From Flammeovirgaceae bacterium SG7u.111 (GTDB taxonomy: Bacteria > Bacteroidota > Bacteroidia > Cytophagales > Flammeovirgaceae): a DNA stretch of 64,000 bases. Location of the stretch: the NCBI GenBank assembly GCA_034044135.1, contig CP139021.1:1379635-1443634 (forward strand), written 5' to 3'. Position 1 is the first letter of the stretch. Every line of letters starts with the position of its first letter. Position numbers and translations under genes: made by a program. The notes under the pieces are model-generated. The model saw only the letters and a list, made by a program, of their open reading frames with translations, did no database searches and was not told the DNA's origin. Shown piece by piece: positions 8,950-18,026 of the stretch.

Positions 8950-11900
8950 ATGAAAAGAGACCACAGAAAATATATTCTATATACCATCGGGTTGTTTTTC
9001 ATTGCATTGCATTCTGTTTTCCCTCAAACTTTACAAAATCAGCTTCGGTTCAAACAGCTAAGCCGTTCGGAAGGTCTTTCCTCCACTATAGTAAATGATT
9101 TCTGCCAAGACTATCAGGGGTTTATCTGGATAGCTACGGAGGACGGCCTCAACAAATACGATGGGCTATCCTTTAAGTCGTACCGCTTCAATGGAAGAGA
9201 TACGACTTCACTTTCCAACAGTAGTATAAAAGCTTTGTTGGAAGATAGCAGCCAACGGTTGTGGATAGCTACCAGAGGAGGATTGAGCCTTTATGATCGA
9301 AAATCTGACTGTTTTAAAAACATAAGGGGGCTTGAAAACTTGGCAATAAAGGAAATGGTAGAGGTGGAGCCAGGTAAGTTGTGGCTGGCTACAGAATACA
9401 GGGGCTTGGTATTATTTGATACAAAATCTGAAAAAATTGACCCTTCGCAGTTTTCCCCTTTGGTTATAAAACCTGCAATGTCAATTGAAAAAGGGGTAGA
9501 TGGAGACATATGGCTTGGGATGCTAAACGACGGGCTTTATAAAATTGATGCTAATACGAAGGAAGCTGTTGAAGTTTTTAGCGGTGTACTGGTGAATGAT
9601 ATTGCAGTAGATAAAATCCACAATAAAGTTTGGGCAGCCTCTCAAGATTCAGGTTTGTATAGTTACGATAACTCTACGGGAGAATTAGCAAGGTTTCATG
9701 CTGAAAATAGCAGTATTCCTGACCATCTTTTTTCGGTAGAGTTGGATAATGAGGGGATTCTTTGGGTTGGTACTGACGGAGATGGGCTTTGCCTCTTTGA
9801 TGGAGATTCGGTAGTGGGACATTATATCAAAAACAATGTTGACCAGTCCAGCTTAAGCTCTCAGGTGATAAGGGATATATTTATAGATCAAAAAAACGAT
9901 GTTTGGGTTGGTACTTATTTAGGTGGGGTTTGTTTTCAAAACCGTCAAAATAACTTGTTTTCTGTATTTAAACATGATATTGATGATCCCCATAGTTTGT
10001 CTCATAATACAGTGTTGTCTTTTGAAAAAGATGAAAAAGGTCGTTTGTGGGTAGGTACTGATGGTGGAGGGCTGAACGTGTTGGATGGCAATGGTTTCAA
10101 GCACTTCAATAAGGATAATAGCAGACTAAGAGATGATGTTATTTTATCGTTATATATGAGTTCTGCGGGTGAGCTATGGATTGGAGGGTATCAATACGGC
10201 TTGTATGTGTATAGAAATGGAGAATTTGAAAATATAGACTATAGTGAGGGGGATTCTATTTCTCTTTCAAGTAATTCGGTGTGGGAAATAGGGGAAGATA
10301 GCAAGGGGAATATTTGGGCTGGTACTAACCGAGGAGGGTTGAACCGCTTGAATTTGGAAACTGGGGTAATTACTCATTTTAAACATAATGCAGCAGACAG
10401 CACCTCATTAAGCAACAATTCGATACGGGCTATATTTGAAGACAGTAAAAATAGACTTTGGATAGGTACGTTTCAAGGTTTGAATTTGTTTGACCCTCTT
10501 ACCAACACTTTTACCTGTTTTCGGCACAAAGATATTCGTTCTAACCCTCGAACAGATATGGTGATGTCTATAGCTGAAGATGCCGATGGGGAGCTGTGGC
10601 TTGGAACGTATGGAGGAGGACTCTCACGGTTCAACCCAGAGAAAAATGAGTTTGTAGATTATAATGAAGATCAAGGACTAGGCAATGACATCGTGTTTGG
10701 GGTGATTATAGCACAAGACGGATCCATTTGGCTTACCACTAGCAAAGGAATCTCTCGTTTTTTTCCACTTTCAGAAACATTTGTGAATTATGGTGAGAGT
10801 AATGGGCTTCAGGAAAATGGATTCATGGTGGGCTCGTATTTTCAAGATAAAGAAGGGAAGATATATGCAGGTGGCAATGCAGGCTTTAATGTATTCGACC
10901 CTTCTGCCGTCCAAGTGAGCGATTTTTCTCCGCCCATCGTTTTTACAGACTTCCTGATTTATAATAAGCCGGTGGAAATCGGAGATCAATGCTCTCCATT
11001 AGAAAAGCATATTTCTATTACCGATTCTATTACCTTAACACATTTACAGACCGTTTTTAGTTTGAGTTTTGCTGCTTTGGATTACGGCAACCCAAAGCAA
11101 ATTCAATATGCTTATATGTTGGAAGGTTTTGATGATGAATGGAATTATGTAGAGAACAGGAATTTTGCCATCTACACAAACCTCGACCCTGGGGAATATA
11201 CATTTAAGGTGAAGGCAACAAATAGTGAAGGTGTTTGGAACAAAAATGTTGCATCGCTAACGGTTACCATTGCCCCACCTTGGTGGCGGACATGGTGGGC
11301 AAGGGTAGGTGCAGTGGTATTGGTGATAGGAAGTATTGTAAGTTTTTACATGTTCCGTATCAGGGTTTTGAAGGGGCAAAAAACAATTTTGGAGCAGAAA
11401 GTACAAGAACGAACTTATGAGATTTTTGAAAAGAATAAAGAAATTTCTGCTCAATACAAAGAATTACAGTCTTCGGAAGAGGAGCTATCTGTGCAAAATG
11501 AAGAACTGGTGTCTATGCTCGATCAGCTTAAAAAAGCCCAGTCTCAATTGGTACAGTCTGAGAAAATGGCATCCTTAGGGTTGCTAACTGCAGGCATTGC
11601 CCATGAAATAAATAACCCTGTAAATTTTATAAAATCAGGGATTACCGGATTGAAAATGGTGATAAACCAAGTGCTGGAGCTTACAAAACTTTTTGAGGGA
11701 ATTGACAAGGATAATGTACAGGAAAAATATAAAGAAATAGAGCGGGCGAAGAAGAGTATGAAGTTTGATGCAATGATGAAAAATGCAGGAAAAATCACTC
11801 ATCATATAGAGACGGGGGCTAACCGGACGGCTGAGATAGTGAAAGGCTTGCGTTCGTTTTCGCGCTCCGATAATGCTAAAATTGCACCCTATAATATCAG

Positions 11901-12333
11901 TGAAGGTATTGACAACAACTTGCTTTTACTGAATCATCTCTTAAAGGGGAAGGTAGAAGTTTTTAAGAATATTGATGAAGTCCCTAATATTGAATGTTCG
12001 CCTAGCCAAGTTAACCAAGTGCTGATGAACCTTTTAGTAAATGCAGCTCAGGCAATAGAGGAAAAAGGGAGTATTGACATTAGTGTGAAAATGTATGAGG
12101 AAGAACATGTGGCCATAACGGTGGAGGATACGGGACCGGGGATTTGTGATCAAGACCTTAAAAGGATTTTTGATCCATTTTTTACCACCAAAGAAGTAGG
12201 TAAAGGCACGGGAATGGGGCTTTCCATAGTAATGGGAATAATAGAAGATCACCACGGCTGGGTAGATGTAAAGAGTGAGCTAGGCAAAGGAACTACTTTT
12301 ACCGTAGTTTTACCCATACACCAGAAAGGTTAA
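8950..12333 (+). CDS. Two-component propeller sensor histidine kinase (no output domain)
   Basis: A 1127-residue paralogue of the preceding gene with the same order. A signal anchor (about 9-25) precedes Reg_prop blades through about residue 660 (blade motifs such as IWIATEDGLNKYDG and LWVGTDGGGLNV). A Y_Y_Y domain follows (about 690-775), then a transmembrane helix near 785-807, a coiled coil, HisKA with GIAHEINNPVNFI (His near 883), and HATPase_c with MNLLVNAAQAI, DTGPGICD and GTGMGLS. It ends with the HATPase and has no receiver or DNA-binding region. Its last four bases overlap the end of the convergent hydrolase gene. Tandem arrangement suggests duplication followed by sensor divergence. 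The response regulators must be elsewhere. Confidence 0.93.
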   Translation: MKRDHRKYILYTIGLFFIALHSVFPQTLQNQLRFKQLSRSEGLSSTIVNDFCQDYQGFIWIATEDGLNKYDGLSFKSYRFNGRDTTSLSNSSIKALLEDSSQRLWIATRGGLSLYDRKSDCFKNIRGLENLAIKEMVEVEPGKLWLATEYRGLVLFDTKSEKIDPSQFSPLVIKPAMSIEKGVDGDIWLGMLNDGLYKIDANTKEAVEVFSGVLVNDIAVDKIHNKVWAASQDSGLYSYDNSTGELARFHAENSSIPDHLFSVELDNEGILWVGTDGDGLCLFDGDSVVGHYIKNNVDQSSLSSQVIRDIFIDQKNDVWVGTYLGGVCFQNRQNNLFSVFKHDIDDPHSLSHNTVLSFEKDEKGRLWVGTDGGGLNVLDGNGFKHFNKDNSRLRDDVILSLYMSSAGELWIGGYQYGLYVYRNGEFENIDYSEGDSISLSSNSVWEIGEDSKGNIWAGTNRGGLNRLNLETGVITHFKHNAADSTSLSNNSIRAIFEDSKNRLWIGTFQGLNLFDPLTNTFTCFRHKDIRSNPRTDMVMSIAEDADGELWLGTYGGGLSRFNPEKNEFVDYNEDQGLGNDIVFGVIIAQDGSIWLTTSKGISRFFPLSETFVNYGESNGLQENGFMVGSYFQDKEGKIYAGGNAGFNVFDPSAVQVSDFSPPIVFTDFLIYNKPVEIGDQCSPLEKHISITDSITLTHLQTVFSLSFAALDYGNPKQIQYAYMLEGFDDEWNYVENRNFAIYTNLDPGEYTFKVKATNSEGVWNKNVASLTVTIAPPWWRTWWARVGAVVLVIGSIVSFYMFRIRVLKGQKTILEQKVQERTYEIFEKNKEISAQYKELQSSEEELSVQNEELVSMLDQLKKAQSQLVQSEKMASLGLLTAGIAHEINNPVNFIKSGITGLKMVINQVLELTKLFEGIDKDNVQEKYKEIERAKKSMKFDAMMKNAGKITHHIETGANRTAEIVKGLRSFSRSDNAKIAPYNISEGIDNNLLLLNHLLKGKVEVFKNIDEVPNIECSPSQVNQVLMNLLVNAAQAIEEKGSIDISVKMYEEEHVAITVEDTGPGICDQDLKRIFDPFFTTKEVGKGTGMGLSIVMGIIEDHHGWVDVKSELGKGTTFTVVLPIHQKG

Positions 12334-13301
12334 GGTTGATTTGTACAGAATTCTAAAGTACGGAGTTCGGCGTAAGTAGCAGTGGAATTTTTTTGTACAA
12401 AGCCTACATGTCCTCCTCTTGTAGGTGTTTCCAGAAATATGAGATCATGATTTTGAGCTGTTTTTACAGGGTAAGAACTATTGGACAAAAATGGATCATT
12501 AAGTGCATTGAGGATGAGTATTGGACGATTTGTGTTTTGCATGTATTTATTTGCGGTGGCATTTTCATAAAAATCAAAAGCATCGGCAAAGCCATGTAGG
12601 GGGGCGGTGTAATATTGGTCAAAGTCCCTACAAGTTTTTACTAAACCTTTTTTAAAAGGTTCTATACTGATGTCATTAGGCATTCTTTCGTTTTTCTGAT
12701 AGACTTTCTGCTTCAGCTTTTTCAAAAAACGTTGGTTATAAAACCTGTTTCTGTTTTCTTCTAGCAGATCGCTGCATGCTCTGAGGTCGCAAGGAACTGA
12801 AACTGCAATGCCTTTTTTTACCTCTTTTGGTACACTTTTTCCTTCTTTACCCAAGTAATTGATGACCATACTGCCGCCCATACTAAAGCCAGTAAGGTAT
12901 ATTTCATCATATTTTTGAATAGAAAGTGCATGTTCTACCACAAGTTTGAAGTCGGGTACATCGCCATGGTGGTAAAAACGGGGAAGGAGATTGGGCTCAC
13001 CGCTACAACTTCGGCAGTTCCAAGCCAATGCATCCCAACCGTTTTTATTAAATAAATTTGCTAGCCCTGTTACATAATGTCTCGTTGAGTTGCCCTCAAG
13101 CCCATGGGTTATTATAATTAGTTTTTTAGCCCCTGTTTTTGACCAATCCAAATCAAGGAAATCACCATCTGGTGTAGCTATTCTTTCCCTTGAAAAATCG
13201 ATTTCTTCAATTTTTCTGAAAAAACTGGGAACAATGGTTTGCAAATGCTTATTATATTGATAGACTGGAATACTGAATTTCTTTGGTTGTAAAATTGGCA
13301 T
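12330..13301 (-). CDS. YheT-type alpha/beta hydrolase
   Basis: A 323-residue alpha/beta-hydrolase of the YheT/ABHD1-3 (UPF0017) family. Family hallmarks are the oxyanion/HG loop THGLEGNSTRHY, the nucleophile elbow GFSMGGS with the catalytic Ser, an acidic residue in LNALNDPFLS and the catalytic His in RGGHVGFV. No signal peptide is seen, so it is likely cytoplasmic. The substrate is not established for this family and is probably a carboxylic ester or lipid. The gene is convergent with the propeller kinase and overlaps its stop by four bases. Its promoter would lie in the 331-bp divergent spacer to the right. Confidence 0.88.
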   Translation of the reverse strand: MPILQPKKFSIPVYQYNKHLQTIVPSFFRKIEEIDFSRERIATPDGDFLDLDWSKTGAKKLIIITHGLEGNSTRHYVTGLANLFNKNGWDALAWNCRSCSGEPNLLPRFYHHGDVPDFKLVVEHALSIQKYDEIYLTGFSMGGSMVINYLGKEGKSVPKEVKKGIAVSVPCDLRACSDLLEENRNRFYNQRFLKKLKQKVYQKNERMPNDISIEPFKKGLVKTCRDFDQYYTAPLHGFADAFDFYENATANKYMQNTNRPILILNALNDPFLSNSSYPVKTAQNHDLIFLETPTRGGHVGFVQKNSTATYAELRTLEFCTNQP

Positions 13302-13632
13302 AAATAGGGTGAATATTTTGTTATTTTTGAAATGTACTTTTGATTTGCCTTAAATTATATCTTATTATAGCATATTATGTTTGCTGCCTTTATCTTAGAG
13401 GCTTCAAGTTAGTGGCTAGTCTTGGTATTTGAAGGCGAAATTAGTACATGATATCAAACTTTGTGTGTAATTCAATTTCTACAATACAGATGTTTGTAAT
13501 TTCATTACATTTGCTACTGAAGTGATTGGAAAAATATTAAAGAACATCTAAATAAGCTGTTTTGAATACTAAGGCTTATATTATCCCAAACTATCGGGAC
13601 GAACTGGTGTTTTAAAACAAGAGGGAATTACT
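13302..13632. other. Divergent 331-bp spacer
   Basis: This spacer separates the leftward hydrolase from the rightward DUF151 gene and must carry promoters for both. It is AT-rich. I found no ORF, strong hairpin or repeat, and no unambiguous -33/-7 pair. AAGAGGGAATTACT precedes the GTG start at 13633 and could act as a ribosome-binding site. Confidence 0.5.
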
Positions 13633-14262
13633 GTGGATAAAATAAAGCTTGAAATATTAGGTTTGTCGGCAAGTCATTCTCAGTCGGGATCTTTTGCGCT
13701 TGTGTTGGGAGAGGAACATGGAAGCCGTAGGCTACCTATTATTATTGGTATGTTCGAAGCCCAAGCAATAGCGATAGAAATGGAAAAAATAGTTTCCAAC
13801 CGACCTATGACGCATGATCTTTTTAGATCGTTTTCCGACAAATTTGAAATTGATATTCATGAAATCATTATTTCTGATTTGAGGGAAGGGGTTTTTTATG
13901 CCAAAATTATCTCAAGTTCTAAAGATGGAACAAACTTCGTAGAAATAGATGCCCGGCCTTCGGATGCTGTGGCAATTGCATTAAGGTTCAATGCACCTAT
14001 TTTTACAGTAGAAAGCGTGCTTCAAGAAGCGGGAATTGTATTGAACGATGAAGAAGAGGAGCAGGCACCAAAACCATCTCGGAAAAAGACTTCTGCTGAG
14101 CCTATGGAAACTGTTTCGAGCACGCCGCCTTCCTCTTTAGGTGATGACTTGGCATCCATTCCTACTAGTAGCTTGCAGTCTATGATGGAAGCGGCCATAG
14201 CTAATGAAGAGTATGAAAAAGCAGCAAAAATACGTGATGAAATAAATAAACGGCAGGAATAG
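13633..14262 (+). CDS. DUF151 bifunctional-nuclease-family protein with UVR motif
   Basis: A 209-residue protein using a GTG start. Residues 1-130 match the DUF151/BFN fold (GLSASHSQSGSFALVLGEE, RLPIIIGMFEAQAIAIEME, ARPSDAVAIALRFNAPIF). A charged, Pro/Ser-rich linker (about 134-175) leads to a C-terminal UVR motif (EEYEKAAKIRDEINKR), a short helical hairpin known from UvrB, UvrC and Clp-associated proteins. This DUF151-plus-UVR pairing is common in Bacteroidetes. BFN homologues have reported nuclease activity, but the physiological role is unsettled. It is a single gene facing dnaB across a bidirectional terminator. Confidence 0.85.
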   Translation: MDKIKLEILGLSASHSQSGSFALVLGEEHGSRRLPIIIGMFEAQAIAIEMEKIVSNRPMTHDLFRSFSDKFEIDIHEIIISDLREGVFYAKIISSSKDGTNFVEIDARPSDAVAIALRFNAPIFTVESVLQEAGIVLNDEEEEQAPKPSRKKTSAEPMETVSSTPPSSLGDDLASIPTSSLQSMMEAAIANEEYEKAAKIRDEINKRQE

Positions 14263-14282
14263 TTCTGACCTTGTCGAATATA

Positions 14283-14324
14283 AAAAGAGCGGGTTAATGA
14301 TCATTTCATTAGCCCGCTCTTTTT
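14283..14324. terminator. Bidirectional terminator
   Basis: An 18-bp stem (left arm AAAAGAGCGGGTTAATGA, one wobble pair) with A and T tracts on its two sides. It sits between the convergent DUF151 gene and dnaB and can serve both. Confidence 0.88.
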
Positions 14325-14344
14325 ATTATAATACCTTGTTTTTG

Positions 14345-15916
14345 CTAAAAAGGAGGCTCCTCAGGTTGTCCACCACTGGCACCTCCTGGCATTTGATCGT
14401 CGCTGTTCAGCTTACTTTGGAAAGTAACTGTTGAAGTTCCTGCTCCGCTTGGGTTGGGAAGGTTACTATCCAAGAAGTTATTGTCAAAGTTGCTGCCCAT
14501 GCTAAAAGAATCGTAATCTAGATCGGTAAACTTGGTGTACTCTCCAATAAATTTCAGCCTGACGTTTTCGAGAGAGCCATGCCTGTTTTTTGCCAAGATT
14601 ACCTCACCCGTTCCCTTTACAGAGTTTCCTTCTTCATCTTCTGTAATATTGTAGTAATCAGGACGATATAAGAAAATTACCATATCGGCATCTTGTTCAA
14701 TAGACCCTGATTCCCTAAGGTCGGAAAGTTGAGGTTTTTTGTCTCCACCCCTAGTTTCCACCGCACGGCTAAGCTGGGAAAGTGCGATCACAGGAACATT
14801 TAGCTCTTTGGCTATTTGCTTCAGCGATCGAGAGATCATTGCAATTTCTTGTTCCCTGTTTCCATTTTTTCCACTATCTCCCGTCATTAGCTGGAGGTAG
14901 TCAATAATGATTATTTGAATATCGTGTTGCTGCTTTAGCCTTCGGCATTTTGCCCTCAATTCCAAAATGCTCAATGCAGGTGTATCGTCAATGAAGATAG
15001 GAGCATCGGTGATTTTAGCCGTTCGATCAATCAATCTCTTCCACTCTACTTCCGATAGTTTACCTGTTTTCAGCACATCACTGGCGAGTTCACACTCAGC
15101 CGATATAAGCCTTTTCACTAGCTGAACCGACGACATCTCCAATGAGAAAATGGCTGCACCTCTTCCAAATTCAACTGCTGCATTTCGGAGGGCGGAAAGT
15201 ACAAAGGCTGTTTTACCCATACCAGGTCGGGCTGCAAGGATAATTAAATCCGATTTTTGCCAGCCAGAAGTAATTCTATCAAGGTCGGAAAAACCACTTG
15301 GTACACCCGTAAGACCATCTTTTTGATCTTTAAGTTTTTCCAGTTCGGCAATGGTCTCGCTAAGCAGCACATCCATTCCAGCATAGTTTTTACGGATGTT
15401 CATCTCCGAAACTTCAAACAATGCTTGCTCAGTTTTGTCAAGCATTTCAAACACATCACTAGTTTCTTCGTAAGCATCACGCTGCATCTCGTTGGCAATC
15501 TGGATCAATTGCCTTTTAATGGCATATTGCAAAAGCAAACGAGCGTGGAACTCGATATTGGCAGCAGAGTTAACGCGGTTAGTAAGTTGTGTAATGTACA
15601 CGCCGCCTTTTGCTGCTTCAAACTTTCCTTCTTTTTTGAGCTGGTTCGAAACGGTAAGAATATCAATAGGCTCAGATCTTTTGAACAAAGAAAGGATAGC
15701 CTTAAATATATGTTGATGGGCTTCAAGGTCGAATGTTTCTACCTTCAAGATCTCGATTACTTCCGTTAGGGCATCCTTTTCAAGCATAAGTGCACCCAGC
15801 ACAGCTTGCTCAAGTTCAATATCATAGGGCCTTTTTTTGCCCATCGCCGATAAATCTTGTAACCCTTTGGCGAGGTTACTCTTGCCTTTTGTGTTGGTAA
15901 AGTTGCCTTCTTTCAT
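14345..15916 (-). CDS. dnaB: Replicative DNA helicase DnaB
   Basis: A 523-residue hexameric replicative helicase that unwinds DNA ahead of the fork. The N-terminal DnaB domain starts at about residue 30 (PYDIELEQAVLGALMLE). The RecA-like motor domain has the Walker A motif ARPGMGKTAF near residue 235, a Walker B-type strand QIIIIDYLQLM, and the DnaB motifs LSQLSRAVETR and DLRESGSIEQDADMV. The C-terminal Ser/Gly/Pro-rich tail is typical and variable. No intein is present. It is a single gene, with about 175 bases of AT-rich spacer upstream. Confidence 0.97.
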   Translation of the reverse strand: MKEGNFTNTKGKSNLAKGLQDLSAMGKKRPYDIELEQAVLGALMLEKDALTEVIEILKVETFDLEAHQHIFKAILSLFKRSEPIDILTVSNQLKKEGKFEAAKGGVYITQLTNRVNSAANIEFHARLLLQYAIKRQLIQIANEMQRDAYEETSDVFEMLDKTEQALFEVSEMNIRKNYAGMDVLLSETIAELEKLKDQKDGLTGVPSGFSDLDRITSGWQKSDLIILAARPGMGKTAFVLSALRNAAVEFGRGAAIFSLEMSSVQLVKRLISAECELASDVLKTGKLSEVEWKRLIDRTAKITDAPIFIDDTPALSILELRAKCRRLKQQHDIQIIIIDYLQLMTGDSGKNGNREQEIAMISRSLKQIAKELNVPVIALSQLSRAVETRGGDKKPQLSDLRESGSIEQDADMVIFLYRPDYYNITEDEEGNSVKGTGEVILAKNRHGSLENVRLKFIGEYTKFTDLDYDSFSMGSNFDNNFLDSNLPNPSGAGTSTVTFQSKLNSDDQMPGGASGGQPEEPPF

Positions 15917-16209
15917 AGTTCAAAGGTAAAGATTTTGGGGCTGTGAACCACCTAGTTATCACTGATTTATTGTGAGATTTACTTGGGGTATTTATTGGTT
16001 TTTAGCCAAAAAACTCTAGGTTTTCAAATTGCTTTGTCTGATAAAAGAGTTCCGATATGTATTTTGTAATGGCTTTAAATAATTGATAATTAGTGTTTTG
16101 TTTGTGTGATAAGATGTTTAGTTATGCTAAAATAAAAACACTTTTGGGGAATTGGAACAAGCTGTGCCCAAGAACGGTTGTATCATGGAAACAGAAAAAT
16201 TCGATTACC

Positions 16210-16986
16210 ATGAAAAGAAGTGTTTTACTAGTACTTATGGCTTTGGCTTTGTTCACAAGCTGCGAATCTGTAGCAGAAAGGCATACGGGTTCTAGCCCAG
16301 TCTCCCATGAGCAGTGGGATGCTTTATTGAAGAAACATGTCAATGCGGACGGTTACGTAAACTACCGGTCTTTTTTAAAAGATTCCACTAAACTCAACGA
16401 ATATTTATCAGTACTTTCCAAAAACTATCCTGATAGTAACAAATGGTCGGAAAATGAGCAGTTGGCATACTGGATAAATGCATATAATGCTTATACAGTC
16501 CAAATTGTTTTGAGGCACTATCCGTTGGAAAGCATTAAGGATATAGGTTCTAAAATTGCCATACCTTTTGTAAACAGTGTTTGGGATATCAAGTTCATTG
16601 AGATAGAAGGGGAAGCGCTGGATTTGAACAATATCGAACATGGTATTTTGCGTAAACACTTTAGCGAACCTCGTATCCATTTTGCCATCAATTGTGCCTC
16701 GGAATCTTGTCCTAAATTACGTAATGAAGCTTTTGTAGCGGAAAAACTGGAGCAACAATTAACCGAACAAACCGTTGGTTTTATCAATGACCCTAGTAAA
16801 AATCAATTGGCTGAAAACGAGGTCAAACTCTCCAAGATCTTTTCGTGGTTTGGAGGGGATTTTAAAAAAGAAAGCTCCTTGGTTGAGTTCTTAAACAAGT
16901 ATAGCAAAGTACAAATCAGTGAGGGTGCTGATGTGAGTTATCTAGATTATGATTGGAGGTTGAACGAATCAAAGAAAATGGACTAA
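16210..16986 (+). CDS. DUF547 lipoprotein
   Basis: A 258-residue DUF547-family protein. I place the start at 16210, not at the frame's first ATG (16093), because only this start gives a lipoprotein signal (MKRSVLLVLMALALFTSCE, lipobox Cys 18). The DUF547 region covers most of the mature protein and includes NEQLAYWINAYNAYTVQIVL, the conserved HFAINCASESCP with two Cys, and LSKIFSWFGGDF. The biochemical function of DUF547 is unknown; the Cys/His-containing core hints at an enzyme or redox role. It should be anchored to the envelope. The following gldN starts 118 bases downstream on the same strand. Confidence 0.82.
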   Translation: MKRSVLLVLMALALFTSCESVAERHTGSSPVSHEQWDALLKKHVNADGYVNYRSFLKDSTKLNEYLSVLSKNYPDSNKWSENEQLAYWINAYNAYTVQIVLRHYPLESIKDIGSKIAIPFVNSVWDIKFIEIEGEALDLNNIEHGILRKHFSEPRIHFAINCASESCPKLRNEAFVAEKLEQQLTEQTVGFINDPSKNQLAENEVKLSKIFSWFGGDFKKESSLVEFLNKYSKVQISEGADVSYLDYDWRLNESKKMD

Positions 16987-17103
16987 AAAAATAGCTTATT
17001 TTTGGAGTTTGGAAGAAAAAGGCACTTTTTTTGATTCAATTAAAAATAGATAATACAACTTCTGATTTTAAGTACTTACTGCAAGATAAAAACTGTTCAA
17101 AGA

Positions 17104-17976
17104 ATGATGATTTTCAAAAAATTCGTGCTATTCCTTCTTGGTGGATTGATGATGTTTGCGGCGGAAGCTCAGCAAATGGCTCGCAATAATGATCAACCAG
17201 CAGATCTTTATAACGAAAATTCTGTGAGACCAGTCAGGAAAGACGATATCATGTTCAAAAAAACGCTTTGGTTTAGAGTAGACATGCGTCAAAAAGCAAA
17301 TGCGCCTTTCTTTGCAACAGATAAAGAAATTACAGGATTACTAATAGATGCAGTGAAGGCAGGTATCATTACTCCGTATGCCGATGATAATTTGGATAAA
17401 AAACTTTCTGAAGCGGATTTTCTGGAAAGGCTTAAAGTTCCTACCATGAATGATCTTGATCAAATGGGCGACGATGATGAAGGTACTTGGGATAATGATG
17501 ATGATTGGGGTGATGCTGGTGGTGAAGAAACCGCATCTGAACTTGCGGCTGATATGCCTGTTGAGTTTTTCCCTAAGCAATTGTATGTAATGGAAATTAA
17601 AGAAGATTACTTGTTTGATAGGAGAGAATCAAGGGCCAAGCACGATGTTCAAGTGCTCACGATAATTATTCCTGCCGACCAAAACCCATTGGGACTTGAT
17701 AAAGAATTGGCTAGCTTTAGCTACAGAGAACTTGCTGAAAAGTTATTTAAAAATAACCCAGATGCTATTTGGTTTAACCCTCAGAACTCTGCTGCAAGCT
17801 TAAATTTATCAGAAGCATTTGACTTAAGGCTTTATAATGGAATGTTGGTTAAATATGAGCACCCAAAAAATAGTAGCATAGTTGAACTATACGGTGGAGG
17901 AAAAAGAGCATTACAAGCCTCTCAAGAGGCTGTATATAAATTGCTAGAGTACGAAGCCCTTCTTTGGGAGTATTAA
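17104..17976 (+). CDS. gldN: Gliding motility / T9SS component GldN
   Basis: A 290-residue protein with a cleavable signal peptide (about 1-22, ending AEAQ). It is recognised as GldN by the conserved NSVRPVRKDDIMFKKTLWFR, the ITGLLIDAVKAGIITPY block and the C-terminal half with the YRELAEKLF and AIWFNPQNSAA motifs. GldN is an essential periplasmic part of the T9SS core with GldK, GldL and GldM, exporting adhesins and enzymes with C-terminal sorting domains. Two such substrates are in this window (43714 and 49929). An Asp-rich loop lies at about 119-140. Unusually, gldK, gldL and gldM are not next to it. The nearest upstream gene is the DUF547 lipoprotein. Confidence 0.93.
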   Translation: MMIFKKFVLFLLGGLMMFAAEAQQMARNNDQPADLYNENSVRPVRKDDIMFKKTLWFRVDMRQKANAPFFATDKEITGLLIDAVKAGIITPYADDNLDKKLSEADFLERLKVPTMNDLDQMGDDDEGTWDNDDDWGDAGGEETASELAADMPVEFFPKQLYVMEIKEDYLFDRRESRAKHDVQVLTIIIPADQNPLGLDKELASFSYRELAEKLFKNNPDAIWFNPQNSAASLNLSEAFDLRLYNGMLVKYEHPKNSSIVELYGGGKRALQASQEAVYKLLEYEALLWEY

Positions 17977-17996
17977 AAGAAAGAAACTTGAAGAAA

Positions 17997-18026
17997 AGCC
18001 GGTTAGAAATAACCGGCTATTTTTTT
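17997..18026. terminator. Terminator after gldN
   Basis: A 9-bp perfect stem (AGCCGGTTA / TAACCGGCT) with a GAAA loop and a run of seven T. The hairpin overlaps the last two bases of the convergent lipoprotein gene. Confidence 0.88.

Noticed and set aside
15257-15769. 170-codon plus-strand ORF
   Set aside because: Completely antisense to dnaB, whose protein is unmistakable; a shadow frame.
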